Positions 20,629 through 29,016 of a DNA stretch of 64,000 bases are shown one piece after another; the stretch's first letter is position 1, and each line of letters opens with the position of its first letter. A program made the translations under genes and the position numbers. The notes beneath the pieces are model-generated. The model was not told where the DNA came from. It worked only from the letters and a program-made list of their open reading frames with translations, and did not search any database. Source of the DNA: Deltaproteobacteria bacterium. GTDB lineage: Bacteria; Myxococcota_A; UBA9042; PHBI01; JACKFB01. The stretch covers positions 1 to 64,000 of the forward strand of contig JACKFB010000006.1 of the NCBI GenBank assembly GCA_020632695.1, in the 5' to 3' direction.

Positions 20629-22701
20629 TCAGGGGGGCGGGGCGGCGTTCTCGGTCAGGTTGCCGGGCGGCGGCAGCGCCACCGCGGACTCGGCGCGGCT
20701 CCGGGCGCCGTCGTCGGAGCGGCGCGCGGCCAGGGTCGCCGGGTCGGCGGCGCCCCGGAGATCCGGCGCCTCCGCGGTGGGCTCCTCGAGCGGCGGCCCG
20801 TCGGGGGGAGGCTCCTCCGCCGCGGGGGCACCCCGAGCGGACGCCGGCCTCACACCGAGCCAGGCGCTCACGGCGTCGGCCCAGAGCGGCGCCGCCGTGC
20901 GCCCGCCCGAGCCTCCGGCGATGGGGCGACGGGCGTCGTGTCCCACCCACACGCCGCCGACGGTGGCCGGGCCGCTCTCGGGCACGGAGAAGCCCACGAA
21001 CCAGGCGTCGACGCGGTCGTTGGTCGTGCCGGTCTTGCCCGCGACCCGCACACCCTCGAGCGCCGCGCCGCGGCCGGTGCCCTCCGCCACGACGGCAGAG
21101 AGCATCCGGGTCAGCGCGGCGGCGACCTCGGGCGAGAACGCCCGGTGCAGGCGCGGCGACTCGGAGAAGATGACCGAACCGCCCGCGTCCTCGACGCGAC
21201 GGACCATGACCGGCGTGCCCGCGAGGCCTCCCGAGGCGATGGTGGCGTAGGCGTCGACCAGCTCCATCAAGGACACGTCGGCGCTGCCCAGCGCCGCGGT
21301 GAGATCGGCCGGGATGGGTGAGCGGATCCCTGCCCGACGCGCGAAGTCGGTGACGCGGGCGACGCCGGTGTCGCGCATGGCCTGCACGGCGATCACGTTC
21401 AAGGAGCGGCGCAGCGCCTCGGCCACGGTGGTCTCGGCGCCGTCGTGGCGGCCGTCGGCGTTGCCGGGGCACCAGCGCCGGCGCCCTCCCGGGTAGCAGA
21501 CCAGGCGGTTCGGGTAGGTGGTGGTGGGGCTCAGCACCCCGGCCTCGATGCCGGCGCCGTAGACGAAGGGCTTGAAGGTGCTGCCCGCCTGCCGGCGCGC
21601 CTGCACGGCGCGGTTGTAGGGCGAGCGCTCGAAGTCCTTGCCACCCACCAGGGCCAGCACCTCGCGGGTCGCCGGGTCCATCAGCACGGCCGCCGCCTCG
21701 GGCGAGGCCTCGGCGGTGCCGAGGTGCAGGGCCACCGCCCGCTCGAGCGCCTCCTGCGCGTCCGGCCGCAGCGTGGTGTCGACCCGCAGGCCGCCCCCCA
21801 TCAGCCGGTCGGCACCTACCGCGACCTCGAGGCGACGCCGCACGGCGTCCACGAACCAGGGGGCGGCCACCACCGCCTCGTCGCGAGCGGCGTGCGGCAC
21901 GGGCGCGCGCCGAGCCGCCTCGGCGGTCGCAGCGTCGATGAATCCCCGCGCCAGCATCCGCTCCAGCACCCGGTCGCGTCGCCCGCGCGCGCCCTCCGGG
22001 TCGTCGATGGGGTTGAGCCGCTCGGGCGCCGGCACCAGGCTCATCAGCAGCGCGGCGTCGGCCACCTCGAGCGCCTGCACCGACTTGCCCAGGTAGTGCC
22101 GGGCCGCCTCGGCGATGCCCCAGCGCCCGTGCCCGAAATAGATCTGGTTGAGATAGAGCTCGAGGATCTCGTCCTTCTCGAGGTGCTTCTCCAGCTTCCG
22201 CGCCAGGAACACCTCCAGGACCTTGCGCCGCAGCGTCTTCTCCTGGCTGAGGTAGAACGAACGCGCCACCTGCTGGGTGATCGTCGAGGCGCCCTGGGTG
22301 TAGCGACCGTCGCGCAGGTTCACCACCAGGGCGCGCAGCATACCAGGGATGTCCAGCCCCTCGTGCTGGTAGAAGTCCCCGTCCTCGGCGGCCACGGCAG
22401 CGAGCCGCACGTGGCGCGGGATGCGCTCCCCCGGCACCACGGTGCGTCGCTCGCGCCACCACTCGGCGATCACCCGACCGTCGGCGGCGTGGACCCGGGT
22501 GGTCTGCAGCGCGTGGGCGCGGTAGTCCGCCACCGTCAGCACCTCGGGGAGCTGCGCCTCCAAGTAGACGGTGGCCGCCCGGAAGAGCACCAGGCCCAGC
22601 GCCGCGCTGACCGCCGCCAGCAGCAAGGTGGCTCGCGCCAAGCGCCACAGCAGCCGGGGCCGCTTGGGGGAGCTGCGCCGCGCTGGGTCGGGCTTCGCCA
22701 T
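20629..22701 (-). CDS. Class A penicillin-binding protein (transglycosylase/transpeptidase)
   Basis: 690 residues. A short cytoplasmic N-terminus and one TM (about 22-45) precede a GT51 glycosyltransferase domain with catalytic Glu106 in EDGDFYQHEG and the TQGASTITQQ motif. The transpeptidase domain carries SxxK at Ser374 (GSTFKPF), SLN at 433-435 and KTGTT at 556-560, all intact. The C-terminus is a Pro/Glu-rich tail. It polymerises and cross-links peptidoglycan at the periplasmic face. The chosen ATG gives the standard length; a TAGGCT -10-like hexamer seven bases upstream again leaves almost no leader. It is divergent from the TerB-like gene. Confidence 0.95.
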   Translation of the reverse strand: MAKPDPARRSSPKRPRLLWRLARATLLLAAVSAALGLVLFRAATVYLEAQLPEVLTVADYRAHALQTTRVHAADGRVIAEWWRERRTVVPGERIPRHVRLAAVAAEDGDFYQHEGLDIPGMLRALVVNLRDGRYTQGASTITQQVARSFYLSQEKTLRRKVLEVFLARKLEKHLEKDEILELYLNQIYFGHGRWGIAEAARHYLGKSVQALEVADAALLMSLVPAPERLNPIDDPEGARGRRDRVLERMLARGFIDAATAEAARRAPVPHAARDEAVVAAPWFVDAVRRRLEVAVGADRLMGGGLRVDTTLRPDAQEALERAVALHLGTAEASPEAAAVLMDPATREVLALVGGKDFERSPYNRAVQARRQAGSTFKPFVYGAGIEAGVLSPTTTYPNRLVCYPGGRRRWCPGNADGRHDGAETTVAEALRRSLNVIAVQAMRDTGVARVTDFARRAGIRSPIPADLTAALGSADVSLMELVDAYATIASGGLAGTPVMVRRVEDAGGSVIFSESPRLHRAFSPEVAAALTRMLSAVVAEGTGRGAALEGVRVAGKTGTTNDRVDAWFVGFSVPESGPATVGGVWVGHDARRPIAGGSGGRTAAPLWADAVSAWLGVRPASARGAPAAEEPPPDGPPLEEPTAEAPDLRGAADPATLAARRSDDGARSRAESAVALPPPGNLTENAAPPP

Positions 22702-22760
22702 GGCGCGGAGCCTAGCAGCGGCCCGGGCGAGGTCCAGAAAGGCCGGCCCGCCAGACCGCA

Positions 22761-22789
22761 TTGACACGAGCCGGCGTGCGGCGTGCAAT
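22761..22789 (+). promoter_or_regulatory. Sigma70-type promoter with consensus -35, leaderless geometry
   Basis: Perfect TTGACA, 17-base spacer and TGCAAT. The -10 ends six bases before the ATG of the TerB-like gene, so transcription should begin on the start codon. On the other strand, TAGGCT (22714-22709) could serve the divergent PBP gene. Confidence 0.65.
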
Positions 22790-22795
22790 GGGTCC

Positions 22796-23188
22796 ATGAG
22801 CGACGCCGACGAGCCAGCCGACGACCGCATGGTGCTGCTGCGAGCCATGGTGGCCATCGCGCGCGCAGACGGCCAGGTGGACCCCACGGAGACCGCGCGG
22901 ATCCGGCAGATCTGCAGCTTCCTGCGCCTCGACGAGGCCATGGAGGCCGAGGTCACCGCCATGCTGGAGCCCGGGGCGCCGGTGCCCGCGCTGCCGGACC
23001 CCTCGGAGCTGCCCGCCTACGAGGTGCGGCTCTACGTCTTCCAGCAGGCGCTGATGATGGCCTTCGCCGACGGCGTCATCGACGACCAGGAGCGCGCGCT
23101 GACCCAGCGCCTGGCCGAGGCGCTCCAGCTCGAGGCCCGACACGTCGAGGTCGCCTGGCGCCGCGCCGCCGAGATGACCGAGCGCTGA
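22796..23188 (+). CDS. TerB-family (tellurite-resistance/TerB-like) protein
   Basis: A 130-residue all-helical soluble protein. The two TerB-like repeats are visible: MVAIARADGQVDPTETARIR and the second acidic loop ALMMAFADGVIDDQERALTQR. They are DxxxDxxE-type metal-binding loops typical of TerB. The cellular role of stand-alone TerB proteins is unclear; they are linked to membrane stress and metal sensing. The start follows from the promoter, which would put the mRNA start at this ATG. The frame stays open upstream but that part overlaps the PBP promoter. Confidence 0.8.
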   Translation: MSDADEPADDRMVLLRAMVAIARADGQVDPTETARIRQICSFLRLDEAMEAEVTAMLEPGAPVPALPDPSELPAYEVRLYVFQQALMMAFADGVIDDQERALTQRLAEALQLEARHVEVAWRRAAEMTER

Positions 23189-23245
23189 TCCGCGCCCGGC
23201 GTCGGCCTCCGCGCCCGCGCCGGAATCACCGCCCCGGTCGGACCG

Positions 23246-23275
23246 TTGCCGCTCCTCCCGCGCCGATGCTACCTT
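23246..23275 (+). promoter_or_regulatory. Promoter with extended -10
   Basis: TTGCCG, 18-base spacer and TACCTT preceded by TGC (extended -10). It lies 23 bases before the ATG of the TPR protein gene, leaving room for its CAGGAG ribosome site. Confidence 0.55.
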
Positions 23276-23298
23276 GGCCCGCGATCCCAGGAGCGCCC

Positions 23299-24534
23299 AT
23301 GAACCCGACCTCGTCACGCCCGCGCGCCTTCGGCCTCCTCGCCGCGATGCTGTTGCTGGCCCTCCCCGCGCACGCAGCCGACGACGCCTGGAAGCGGCAC
23401 GGCGGCGACTGCGACGACAGCGCCTTCGCCAAGCCGGAGGCGACGCCACTCGACGCCATCGCCCGCTGCGTCAAGCTCTTCCAGGCCTACCAGAACCCCG
23501 ACACGGTGACGGGCGACTACCGCGGCCGCGTCGTCACCGCGATGAAGCGCCTCTACGTGGCCGGCAGCGAGCAGGACGCCCACGTGGCGAAGCTGGCCCT
23601 GGCGCGGCTCGGCGAGACCGAGCTGCCCGAGCGCGTGGTCGCCGCCCCCAAGCCGGCGCAGCCGGTCGCGCCTCCGCGCAAGAAGTGCGACGTGCCGACG
23701 CCCGACAAGGCCGCGCTCAAGAAGGCCAACGCGGCCTTCAAGAAGGGCTACGCCGCCTACAAGAAGGGCAAGTACGACCAGTCGCTCGAGCGCTACCTCG
23801 ACGCGGTGGCCGCCGCGCCCGGCTGGCCCAAGGGGCGCTACAACGCCGCCGCCATGTACGCGATGACCGGCGACGCGAAGTCCGCGGTCGAGTCGCTGCG
23901 CTGCCTGCAGGACATCGGCGACGACGCGTCGATCGAGTACCTCAAGAAGGCGCGCACCGACACCGACTTCGCCTCGATCCGCTCGACCAGCGCCGAGTTC
24001 AAGGAGGTCACCGGCTACGCCAAGATCAAGCTGGGCAACGGGCTCGGCGAGCTGGGCGAGGACAACGTCGACAACATCGAGGCCAGCATGGAGAAGCTGG
24101 GCTACCCCATCACCGAGATCACCGAGACCGGCAAGCCCTACGCGGAGCCCCACATCTGGTACAAGCCCGAGTGCATGCGGGCGGCCTACTTCCTCATCAA
24201 GGTGATGAACCATCCGGACACGCGCACCCACCGCATCGACTGGGACAACGAGGACTACGACGTCATCGTGGCCTGGGGCGACACGGTGGAGAAGGGCAAG
24301 GAGCCGCGCATGCGGGTCCAGGATCCCGCGGACGCCGAGAAGAAGATGGACGACCTGCGGCGCGAGGAGAACGCGCTGCTCGCCAAGCCCGAGGACGCCG
24401 CCAACAAGGTGGAGAACGTCGTCGAGGCGCCCGAGCGCATGGGCGACAAGGCCACCAAGGGCGTCGAGCGCGCCGGACGCACGGTCGAGAAGATCCAGAA
24501 CGTCGGCGAGAAGATCAAGGGCATCGTGCCCTGA
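23299..24534 (+). CDS. Exported TPR-like protein with helical C-terminus
   Basis: 411 residues; a CAGGAG site seven bases before the ATG fixes the start. The signal peptide ends near LPAHA-ADD. A proline linker at about 125-135 separates an N-terminal helical part from a TPR segment (KANAAFKKGYAAYKKGKYDQ, about 148-167). It is followed by a mixed domain with HIWYKPECMRAAYFLIKVMN and a charged, probably coiled-coil tail. It is likely a periplasmic protein-interaction factor. No named family was recognised beyond TPR. Confidence 0.7.
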   Translation: MNPTSSRPRAFGLLAAMLLLALPAHAADDAWKRHGGDCDDSAFAKPEATPLDAIARCVKLFQAYQNPDTVTGDYRGRVVTAMKRLYVAGSEQDAHVAKLALARLGETELPERVVAAPKPAQPVAPPRKKCDVPTPDKAALKKANAAFKKGYAAYKKGKYDQSLERYLDAVAAAPGWPKGRYNAAAMYAMTGDAKSAVESLRCLQDIGDDASIEYLKKARTDTDFASIRSTSAEFKEVTGYAKIKLGNGLGELGEDNVDNIEASMEKLGYPITEITETGKPYAEPHIWYKPECMRAAYFLIKVMNHPDTRTHRIDWDNEDYDVIVAWGDTVEKGKEPRMRVQDPADAEKKMDDLRREENALLAKPEDAANKVENVVEAPERMGDKATKGVERAGRTVEKIQNVGEKIKGIVP

Positions 24535-24589
24535 CGGCGTGTGAGCGCGCCATCACGGACCGCCCCGCTCGGCCGAAAGTGGATTGGGG

Positions 24590-24619
24590 TTCGCCAGCGC
24601 GCGCTCTCGCTGCTACTCT
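24590..24619 (+). promoter_or_regulatory. Promoter candidate for tatA
   Basis: TACTCT preceded by TGC (extended -10), with TTCGCC 18 bases upstream as a weak -35. It resembles the extended -10 found at 23268-23275. Confidence 0.4.
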
Positions 24620-24676
24620 TCGCCCCGCGCGGTGCCCGGTCGCGCCGCGGCCCATCCATACACCCCGGACCTCGTT

Positions 24677-24946
24677 ATGCTGGCTGCTCCTGACCTGTCG
24701 CTCGCCATCATCGGCGGCCTCGGTCCCGTCGAGCTCATCATCATCCTCGTCATCGTGCTGCTGATCTTCGGCCCGATGAAGCTGCCCCAGATCGGTGACG
24801 CGCTCGGCAAGAGCGTCCGGTCGTTCCGCAAGGCCGTGTCCGACAAGGACCGGGAGGCAGTCGACGTCACGCCCGCCATCGAAGACGCCAAGGACAAGGC
24901 GCAGACCGTGGAGGTCGAGAAGGCGGAGGAGCGCCACGAAGCCTGA
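24677..24946 (+). CDS. tatA: Sec-independent protein translocase TatA/E
   Basis: An 89-residue protein. A short periplasmic N-terminus precedes the TM helix GPVELIIILVIVLLIFG, then the hinge and amphipathic helix PMKLPQIGDALGKSVRSFRKA, the TatA hallmark. The acidic tail is normal. TatA multimers form the channel that exports folded, twin-arginine proteins across the inner membrane. The ATG giving MLAAPDLSLA was chosen because upstream in-frame codons do not encode a TatA-like sequence. tatB and tatC are not in this window. The Ogt-fusion gene follows after 19 bases, probably co-transcribed. Confidence 0.92.
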   Translation: MLAAPDLSLAIIGGLGPVELIIILVIVLLIFGPMKLPQIGDALGKSVRSFRKAVSDKDREAVDVTPAIEDAKDKAQTVEVEKAEERHEA

Positions 24947-24965
24947 CGGGGTCGGCGGGTCCGCG

Positions 24966-26291
24966 ATGACGCTGTCCTGGGCCTTGATGGAGAGCCCGGT
25001 CGGTCAGCTCGTCGTCTGCGCGTCGGACCAGGGCCTGGTGAGTCTGCAGTTCCTCCGGGTGCAGACCCTGGAGGCCGCCCTGGCCGAGCTGGTCGCGCGC
25101 TTCGGCAACCCCGTGGTCGCCGACGAGCGCCCGGTGATGCAGCGCGCCCGCAGGCAGCTCGACGCGTGGTTCGGCGGCAAGCGCCGCGCCTTCGCGCTGC
25201 CGCTGGACCTGCGGGGCACACCGTTCCAGCGCAGGGTGTGGGCGGCGCTGCAGCAGATCCCCTTCGGGGAGACGGAGACCTACGCGTCCCTGGCGGCCGC
25301 CATCGGCCAGACCAGCGCCGTGCGAGCCGTGGCCCGCGCCTGCGGACGCAACCCCCTGCCGATCCTCGTACCCTGCCATCGGGTCGTGGCGTCGGACGGC
25401 GCCTTGACGGGCTACCTCGGCGGGCTGGAGACCAAGCGGCGCCTGCTGGCCCTGGAGCGCTCCGAGCCGACGCACCTGCCGCTCTTCGCCGTCGCCTCCC
25501 GGCGCGAGGACGAGACGCGGCGCCACCGCGAGACCGAGCAGCTCGAGAGCCACCTCCCCCCCGAGGCGGCCGCCTGGCTCGAGCGACGCTCCGGCGCCAA
25601 CGTGGGCGCGCCGGCTTGGAGTCCCGAGGCGTGGCTCGCCGCCGCGCTGGACGCCGTCGGTGCGCCCGGTACTCCTGCCCTGGCGGCGCTGGTGGCCGAG
25701 CGGGCGCTCCAGACCGGCGACCCGGGGCTGCGGGCCCTGGCCGACGATCTGCTGGCCCTGGCCGTGGCCCGCATGGGCGAGGCGCCCCCGTCCGGCGGTG
25801 ACGTGCGCGGGCTCTTGCACGCCGCGCTCACGCTCGACTCGCCCTGGCACGCCGTGCTGGCCCACCGCCTCATCGGCGACAGGCGCCTGCCCGCGCCCGC
25901 CCGCGCCGAGCTGGAGCGACACCTCGAGGCGATCCTCGACGGCTCGCTGCCCTGCCCGGCGCCGGCCCGAGAGCGGGCCGTGGATCTGTGGAGCGCGCTG
26001 CGCCACGCGGCCGGCGATGAGAGCTGGTACGCCGAGCAGGCCGATGATCCCAGCGAGCTCTTCGCCCGCGCGGGCCTCTACGCCGAGACCATCGCGTTCG
26101 CCGAGGAGCGGCTGGCCCGCGGCGAGGGCGACCGCGCCGTGCTCCTGCGTCGGCTGGCCGACGCCTACGAGGCCACGGGCGAGCTGGCCCTGGCCCGCCA
26201 GCGGCTGCTGCCGCTGGTGGCCGAGCGCCGCAGGGCCGACGACCTCGCCAGGCTGCGCGCGATCGAGGACCGCCTGCGCCACGAGGACTGA
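24966..26291 (+). CDS. Methylated-DNA-protein cysteine methyltransferase fused to a C-terminal helical-repeat domain
   Basis: 441 residues against about 165 for a normal Ogt. Residues 1-165 are a complete O6-alkylguanine-DNA alkyltransferase. RGTPFQRRVWAALQQIPFGE is the DNA-binding helix region, SAVRAVARACGRNP the hinge, and ILVPCHRVV the active site with acceptor Cys137. Residues 170-441 are an Ala/Leu/Arg-rich helical region resembling TPR-like repeats (EAWLAAALDAVG, LFARAGLYAETIAFAEERLA, ADAYEATGELALARQRLLPL). Repair of alkylated guanine is expected from the first domain. The role of the extension is unknown. No frameshift or alternative start separates the two, so the fusion appears real. 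Confidence 0.88.
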   Translation: MTLSWALMESPVGQLVVCASDQGLVSLQFLRVQTLEAALAELVARFGNPVVADERPVMQRARRQLDAWFGGKRRAFALPLDLRGTPFQRRVWAALQQIPFGETETYASLAAAIGQTSAVRAVARACGRNPLPILVPCHRVVASDGALTGYLGGLETKRRLLALERSEPTHLPLFAVASRREDETRRHRETEQLESHLPPEAAAWLERRSGANVGAPAWSPEAWLAAALDAVGAPGTPALAALVAERALQTGDPGLRALADDLLALAVARMGEAPPSGGDVRGLLHAALTLDSPWHAVLAHRLIGDRRLPAPARAELERHLEAILDGSLPCPAPARERAVDLWSALRHAAGDESWYAEQADDPSELFARAGLYAETIAFAEERLARGEGDRAVLLRRLADAYEATGELALARQRLLPLVAERRRADDLARLRAIEDRLRHED

Positions 26292-26331
26292 CCCGCGAGC
26301 CGCGGACCGCCCTGTGGCGCGGAGGCCCGGC

Positions 26332-28068
26332 TCAGCCGCCCGAGCTGAACACGAAGGGCCACTGCACCACGCAGATGCCGCCCTCCGGCTTCTCGAAGCG
26401 CATGCGGCGCAGCACGCGGAGCACGCAGTTGGTCGTGGCCGAGTCGTTCAGGGTGTCGCCCGTGGCCGACACGCCGGTCACGCTGCCGTCGATGCTGATG
26501 GTCCACCGGGCGGTGAGCTTGCCCGAGAGCTTCGGGTTCACCTGGAGGCGCGGCTCGTAGCAGGCGCGGATGGCGCCAGCGCGCCGCTTCACCACGCTCT
26601 GGATGTTGCTCTTCTTGCAGAAGCCCTGGGTCGCGCCCGAGCCGACCGAGATCGCGCCGACGCGCTTGGACTTCTTCTGTCCCAGGCCCGCCTTCACGCC
26701 CATCCCGCCGCCGGTGTCGATCTTGCCCATGCCGTGGATGCGGCCGTAGCCACCGTCGCCGCCGCCGCCGTCGCCCGTACCGGCGAAGCCGAGGCCGCCG
26801 GCGCCGTGGCCCATGACGAACTCGCTGCCGCTGCCGGCCATGGCTACCGCGATCTTGTTGGAGAAGCCGTCGGTGTTCGAGTTCAGGATGTTGGCCAGCG
26901 CGCCCTCACCCGTGAGCTTGTTCGACGAGAGCAGGTCGTTGAGGCCGACCTTCTTGGGGTCGATCTTGTCGACCATCTTGCCCTCGTTCTTGGGGACCTT
27001 GGACTCCTTGAGCGGGTCCTCGTCGGGGTCGCCGAACTTGCCCTCCTCACCCTCGGCCTTCTTCGCCGTGGTGTCCTCCTCCTCGCCGTCCTCGAGGGGC
27101 TCGGGCTCCTCGGGGTTGAGGACCACCGCCTCGACGTGGGGGATCTTCTTCTCGTTCGGCTTGACCAGGCGGTCCGCGCTCTCCTGCCACATGAAGAGCG
27201 AGCCGAAGATGAACCCGACCTGCAGCAGGAAGGACACGCACACCGACGCGACGACCAGCTCGTCGAAGGCGAAGAAGCCCTTGCGGCCGACCCGTGAGTC
27301 GGGCTGGACGAACTGGAAGAAGACCGACAGCTCGCCGAGGTGCAGCATGCCCCAGTCGCCGGGGCCGATGTCGACGTAGTTGGTGCCGCTGACGTTCTCG
27401 GTGGCCTGGCGCACGAACTCGCCGATGGGCTGCGTGCTCTGGTTGACCGTGATCTCGCCATCCAGATCGGAGCTCAGGCCGATGCTGTAGTTGCCCTTCC
27501 GGCTGGAGCGGAACAGCGGGAACTTCTTGGGCAGCTTCTCGGCCGGCAGGATGAAGTCGTTGCGGAGATCCTCGCCGATGCGGAAGGTCTGCGGCTCCTG
27601 GAGCACCCGCTCCTGGATGACGGTGTCACCCCAGAGCAGCGCCACGCGCAGGAACTGGGCCCGCGGATCCCACGCCGGCTCGGCGGCCAGCACGACCAGC
27701 GCGCCGAAGAAGCCGAAGAACGCGCCCCACACGGCCAGCGTGTAGCCGAGGCCCATGTCGACCACTTCGAAGGGCATCAGCGTGAACGCGGCGGAGCGCG
27801 TGACGTGCGCGGCGACCAGCCACGCCATGAGGCTGGCGGCGACGAAGAGGGAGACGGTGGCGAACTGCTTGCGCTTGCGCGTGGCGAGGCCCAGCAGGCT
27901 GGTGATGGCGAGCAGGACGCCCAGGCCCAGTACCCCCTGGCCGGTCGTCGGGACCTGGTAGCCGAGCGCCGTCACGTCCGCGAGGGCAAAGTGCTGCCAG
28001 TCGAGCACTCCGGCGCCGATGGCGACCAGGGCCGCGCCGACGAGTGCGATGATGTGGCCGAGCTTCAT
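26332..28068 (-). CDS. AgmX/PglI C-terminal-domain protein (gliding-motility/TonB-like)
   Basis: 578 residues. The N-terminus has four hydrophobic segments within residues 1-150. An FHA-like or beta-rich segment follows (FRIGEDLRNDFILPAEKLP). A further TM near residue 265 (FAFDELVVASVCVSFLLQVGF-type) is followed by an acidic Pro/Glu linker and a Gly-rich stretch. The last 90 residues (IRACYEPRLQVNPKLSGKLT ... VLRVLRRMRFEKPEGG) are the AgmX/PglI C-terminal domain, a TonB-C-like fold. In Myxococcus such proteins belong to the Agl/Glt gliding machinery or related envelope-spanning complexes. Which of these applies here is not certain. The start was chosen at the ATG giving MKLGHIIALVG. Confidence 0.82.
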   Translation of the reverse strand: MKLGHIIALVGAALVAIGAGVLDWQHFALADVTALGYQVPTTGQGVLGLGVLLAITSLLGLATRKRKQFATVSLFVAASLMAWLVAAHVTRSAAFTLMPFEVVDMGLGYTLAVWGAFFGFFGALVVLAAEPAWDPRAQFLRVALLWGDTVIQERVLQEPQTFRIGEDLRNDFILPAEKLPKKFPLFRSSRKGNYSIGLSSDLDGEITVNQSTQPIGEFVRQATENVSGTNYVDIGPGDWGMLHLGELSVFFQFVQPDSRVGRKGFFAFDELVVASVCVSFLLQVGFIFGSLFMWQESADRLVKPNEKKIPHVEAVVLNPEEPEPLEDGEEEDTTAKKAEGEEGKFGDPDEDPLKESKVPKNEGKMVDKIDPKKVGLNDLLSSNKLTGEGALANILNSNTDGFSNKIAVAMAGSGSEFVMGHGAGGLGFAGTGDGGGGDGGYGRIHGMGKIDTGGGMGVKAGLGQKKSKRVGAISVGSGATQGFCKKSNIQSVVKRRAGAIRACYEPRLQVNPKLSGKLTARWTISIDGSVTGVSATGDTLNDSATTNCVLRVLRRMRFEKPEGGICVVQWPFVFSSGG

Positions 28069-28142
28069 GGAGGGTGACCTCTGGGTTGGGGACAGGTCCG
28101 GAGGATTCGGGCCAGCCTGGGCCGGGGGGCACAGCGACCGGC

Positions 28143-28182
28143 AATCTAGGGCCTGCGCGCTTGATGCGTCAAGGGTTAACCC
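28143..28182 (-). promoter_or_regulatory. Promoter of the AgmX-like gene with adjacent palindrome
   Basis: Minus strand: TTGACG (28172-28167), 18-base spacer and TAGATT (28148-28143), leaving a leader of about 68 bases. The perfect 10-bp palindrome GGGTTAACCC (28173-28182) abuts the -35 and could be an activator or repressor site. Confidence 0.55.
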
Positions 28183-28293
28183 GGCCGCATGGCGATGCGA
28201 CCGGCGTCGAGCTGGGCGACCGGCTCGACCGGCTGCCCAACCCTCCGACACACGGGGCGCCCCGGAAGTTCCCGAGTCCGCCGCCGAGGCGCC

Positions 28294-29016
28294 TCACGGG
28301 CCCAGGACCTGCCGCGCCCGCTGCATCGCAGAAGGCCGGGAGTGGCGCGCGGCGAACGCTGCCAACGCAGCGGCCGCGCGCTTCGGCGCCGCGCTGTGGT
28401 CGATGAGATATCGCAGCGCAGCGTCCGCCTCGTCCAGGAAACCCAGGGCCTCGGCCACCTCCGCCACGCGCCACCAGGCCGCCAGCAGCGCCGGTGAGCC
28501 GCGGCTGGCGCGGCGCACGCGCTCCAGGGTGGAGAGCCCCGCCGCGATCGGCACGCAGCGCACCAGCCCGGCCTGCGCCTCCGCGCTGCCCGGGTCCAGG
28601 CTCAGCGCTTCGCCGTAGGAAGCGCAGGCCTCCTCGAGGTCGCCCGCGTCCTCCGCCCGATGCCCGCGCTCCAGGAAGGGGGCGGGACGATCCTGGAGGG
28701 CCGCCAGCGCCGTCGCGAGGTGCTGCCCCGCGTCCCCGCGTGGGTCGCCGATGAGGCGCAGGCATCGCGCCAGCTCGAGCTGCGCCATCGCCCAGGTCGG
28801 CGTCATGGCCACCGCCCGCTCGAAGGCCTCGCAGGCCTCCACCAGCCGCCCGGAGCGCAAGGCCAGCGCGCCCTCCCCCACCGCTCCCAGCGCGCGGGTC
28901 GCCGAGTCGGGCGCCGGCTCCGCGCTCGCCGGCCCGGCACCGGCCAGCCCGAGCAGCCCCAGCGCGCACCCGAGGCTGGTCAGCGCACGGGCCTTTCGTG
29001 GTAGGAGGATCCCCAT
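28294..29016 (-). CDS. Exported TPR protein
   Basis: 240 residues. A basic N-terminus (LLPRKARALTSLG) and hydrophobic core form a signal peptide ending near ASA-EP. TPR-like helices follow: GEGALALRSGRLVEACEAFERAV, ERGHRAEDAGDLEEACASYG and VAEVAEALGFLDEADAALRY. It is probably periplasmic. Its ATG overlaps, base for base, the ATG of the divergent neighbour inside a single CATG. Confidence 0.7.
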   Translation of the reverse strand: MGILLPRKARALTSLGCALGLLGLAGAGPASAEPAPDSATRALGAVGEGALALRSGRLVEACEAFERAVAMTPTWAMAQLELARCLRLIGDPRGDAGQHLATALAALQDRPAPFLERGHRAEDAGDLEEACASYGEALSLDPGSAEAQAGLVRCVPIAAGLSTLERVRRASRGSPALLAAWWRVAEVAEALGFLDEADAALRYLIDHSAAPKRAAAALAAFAARHSRPSAMQRARQVLGP

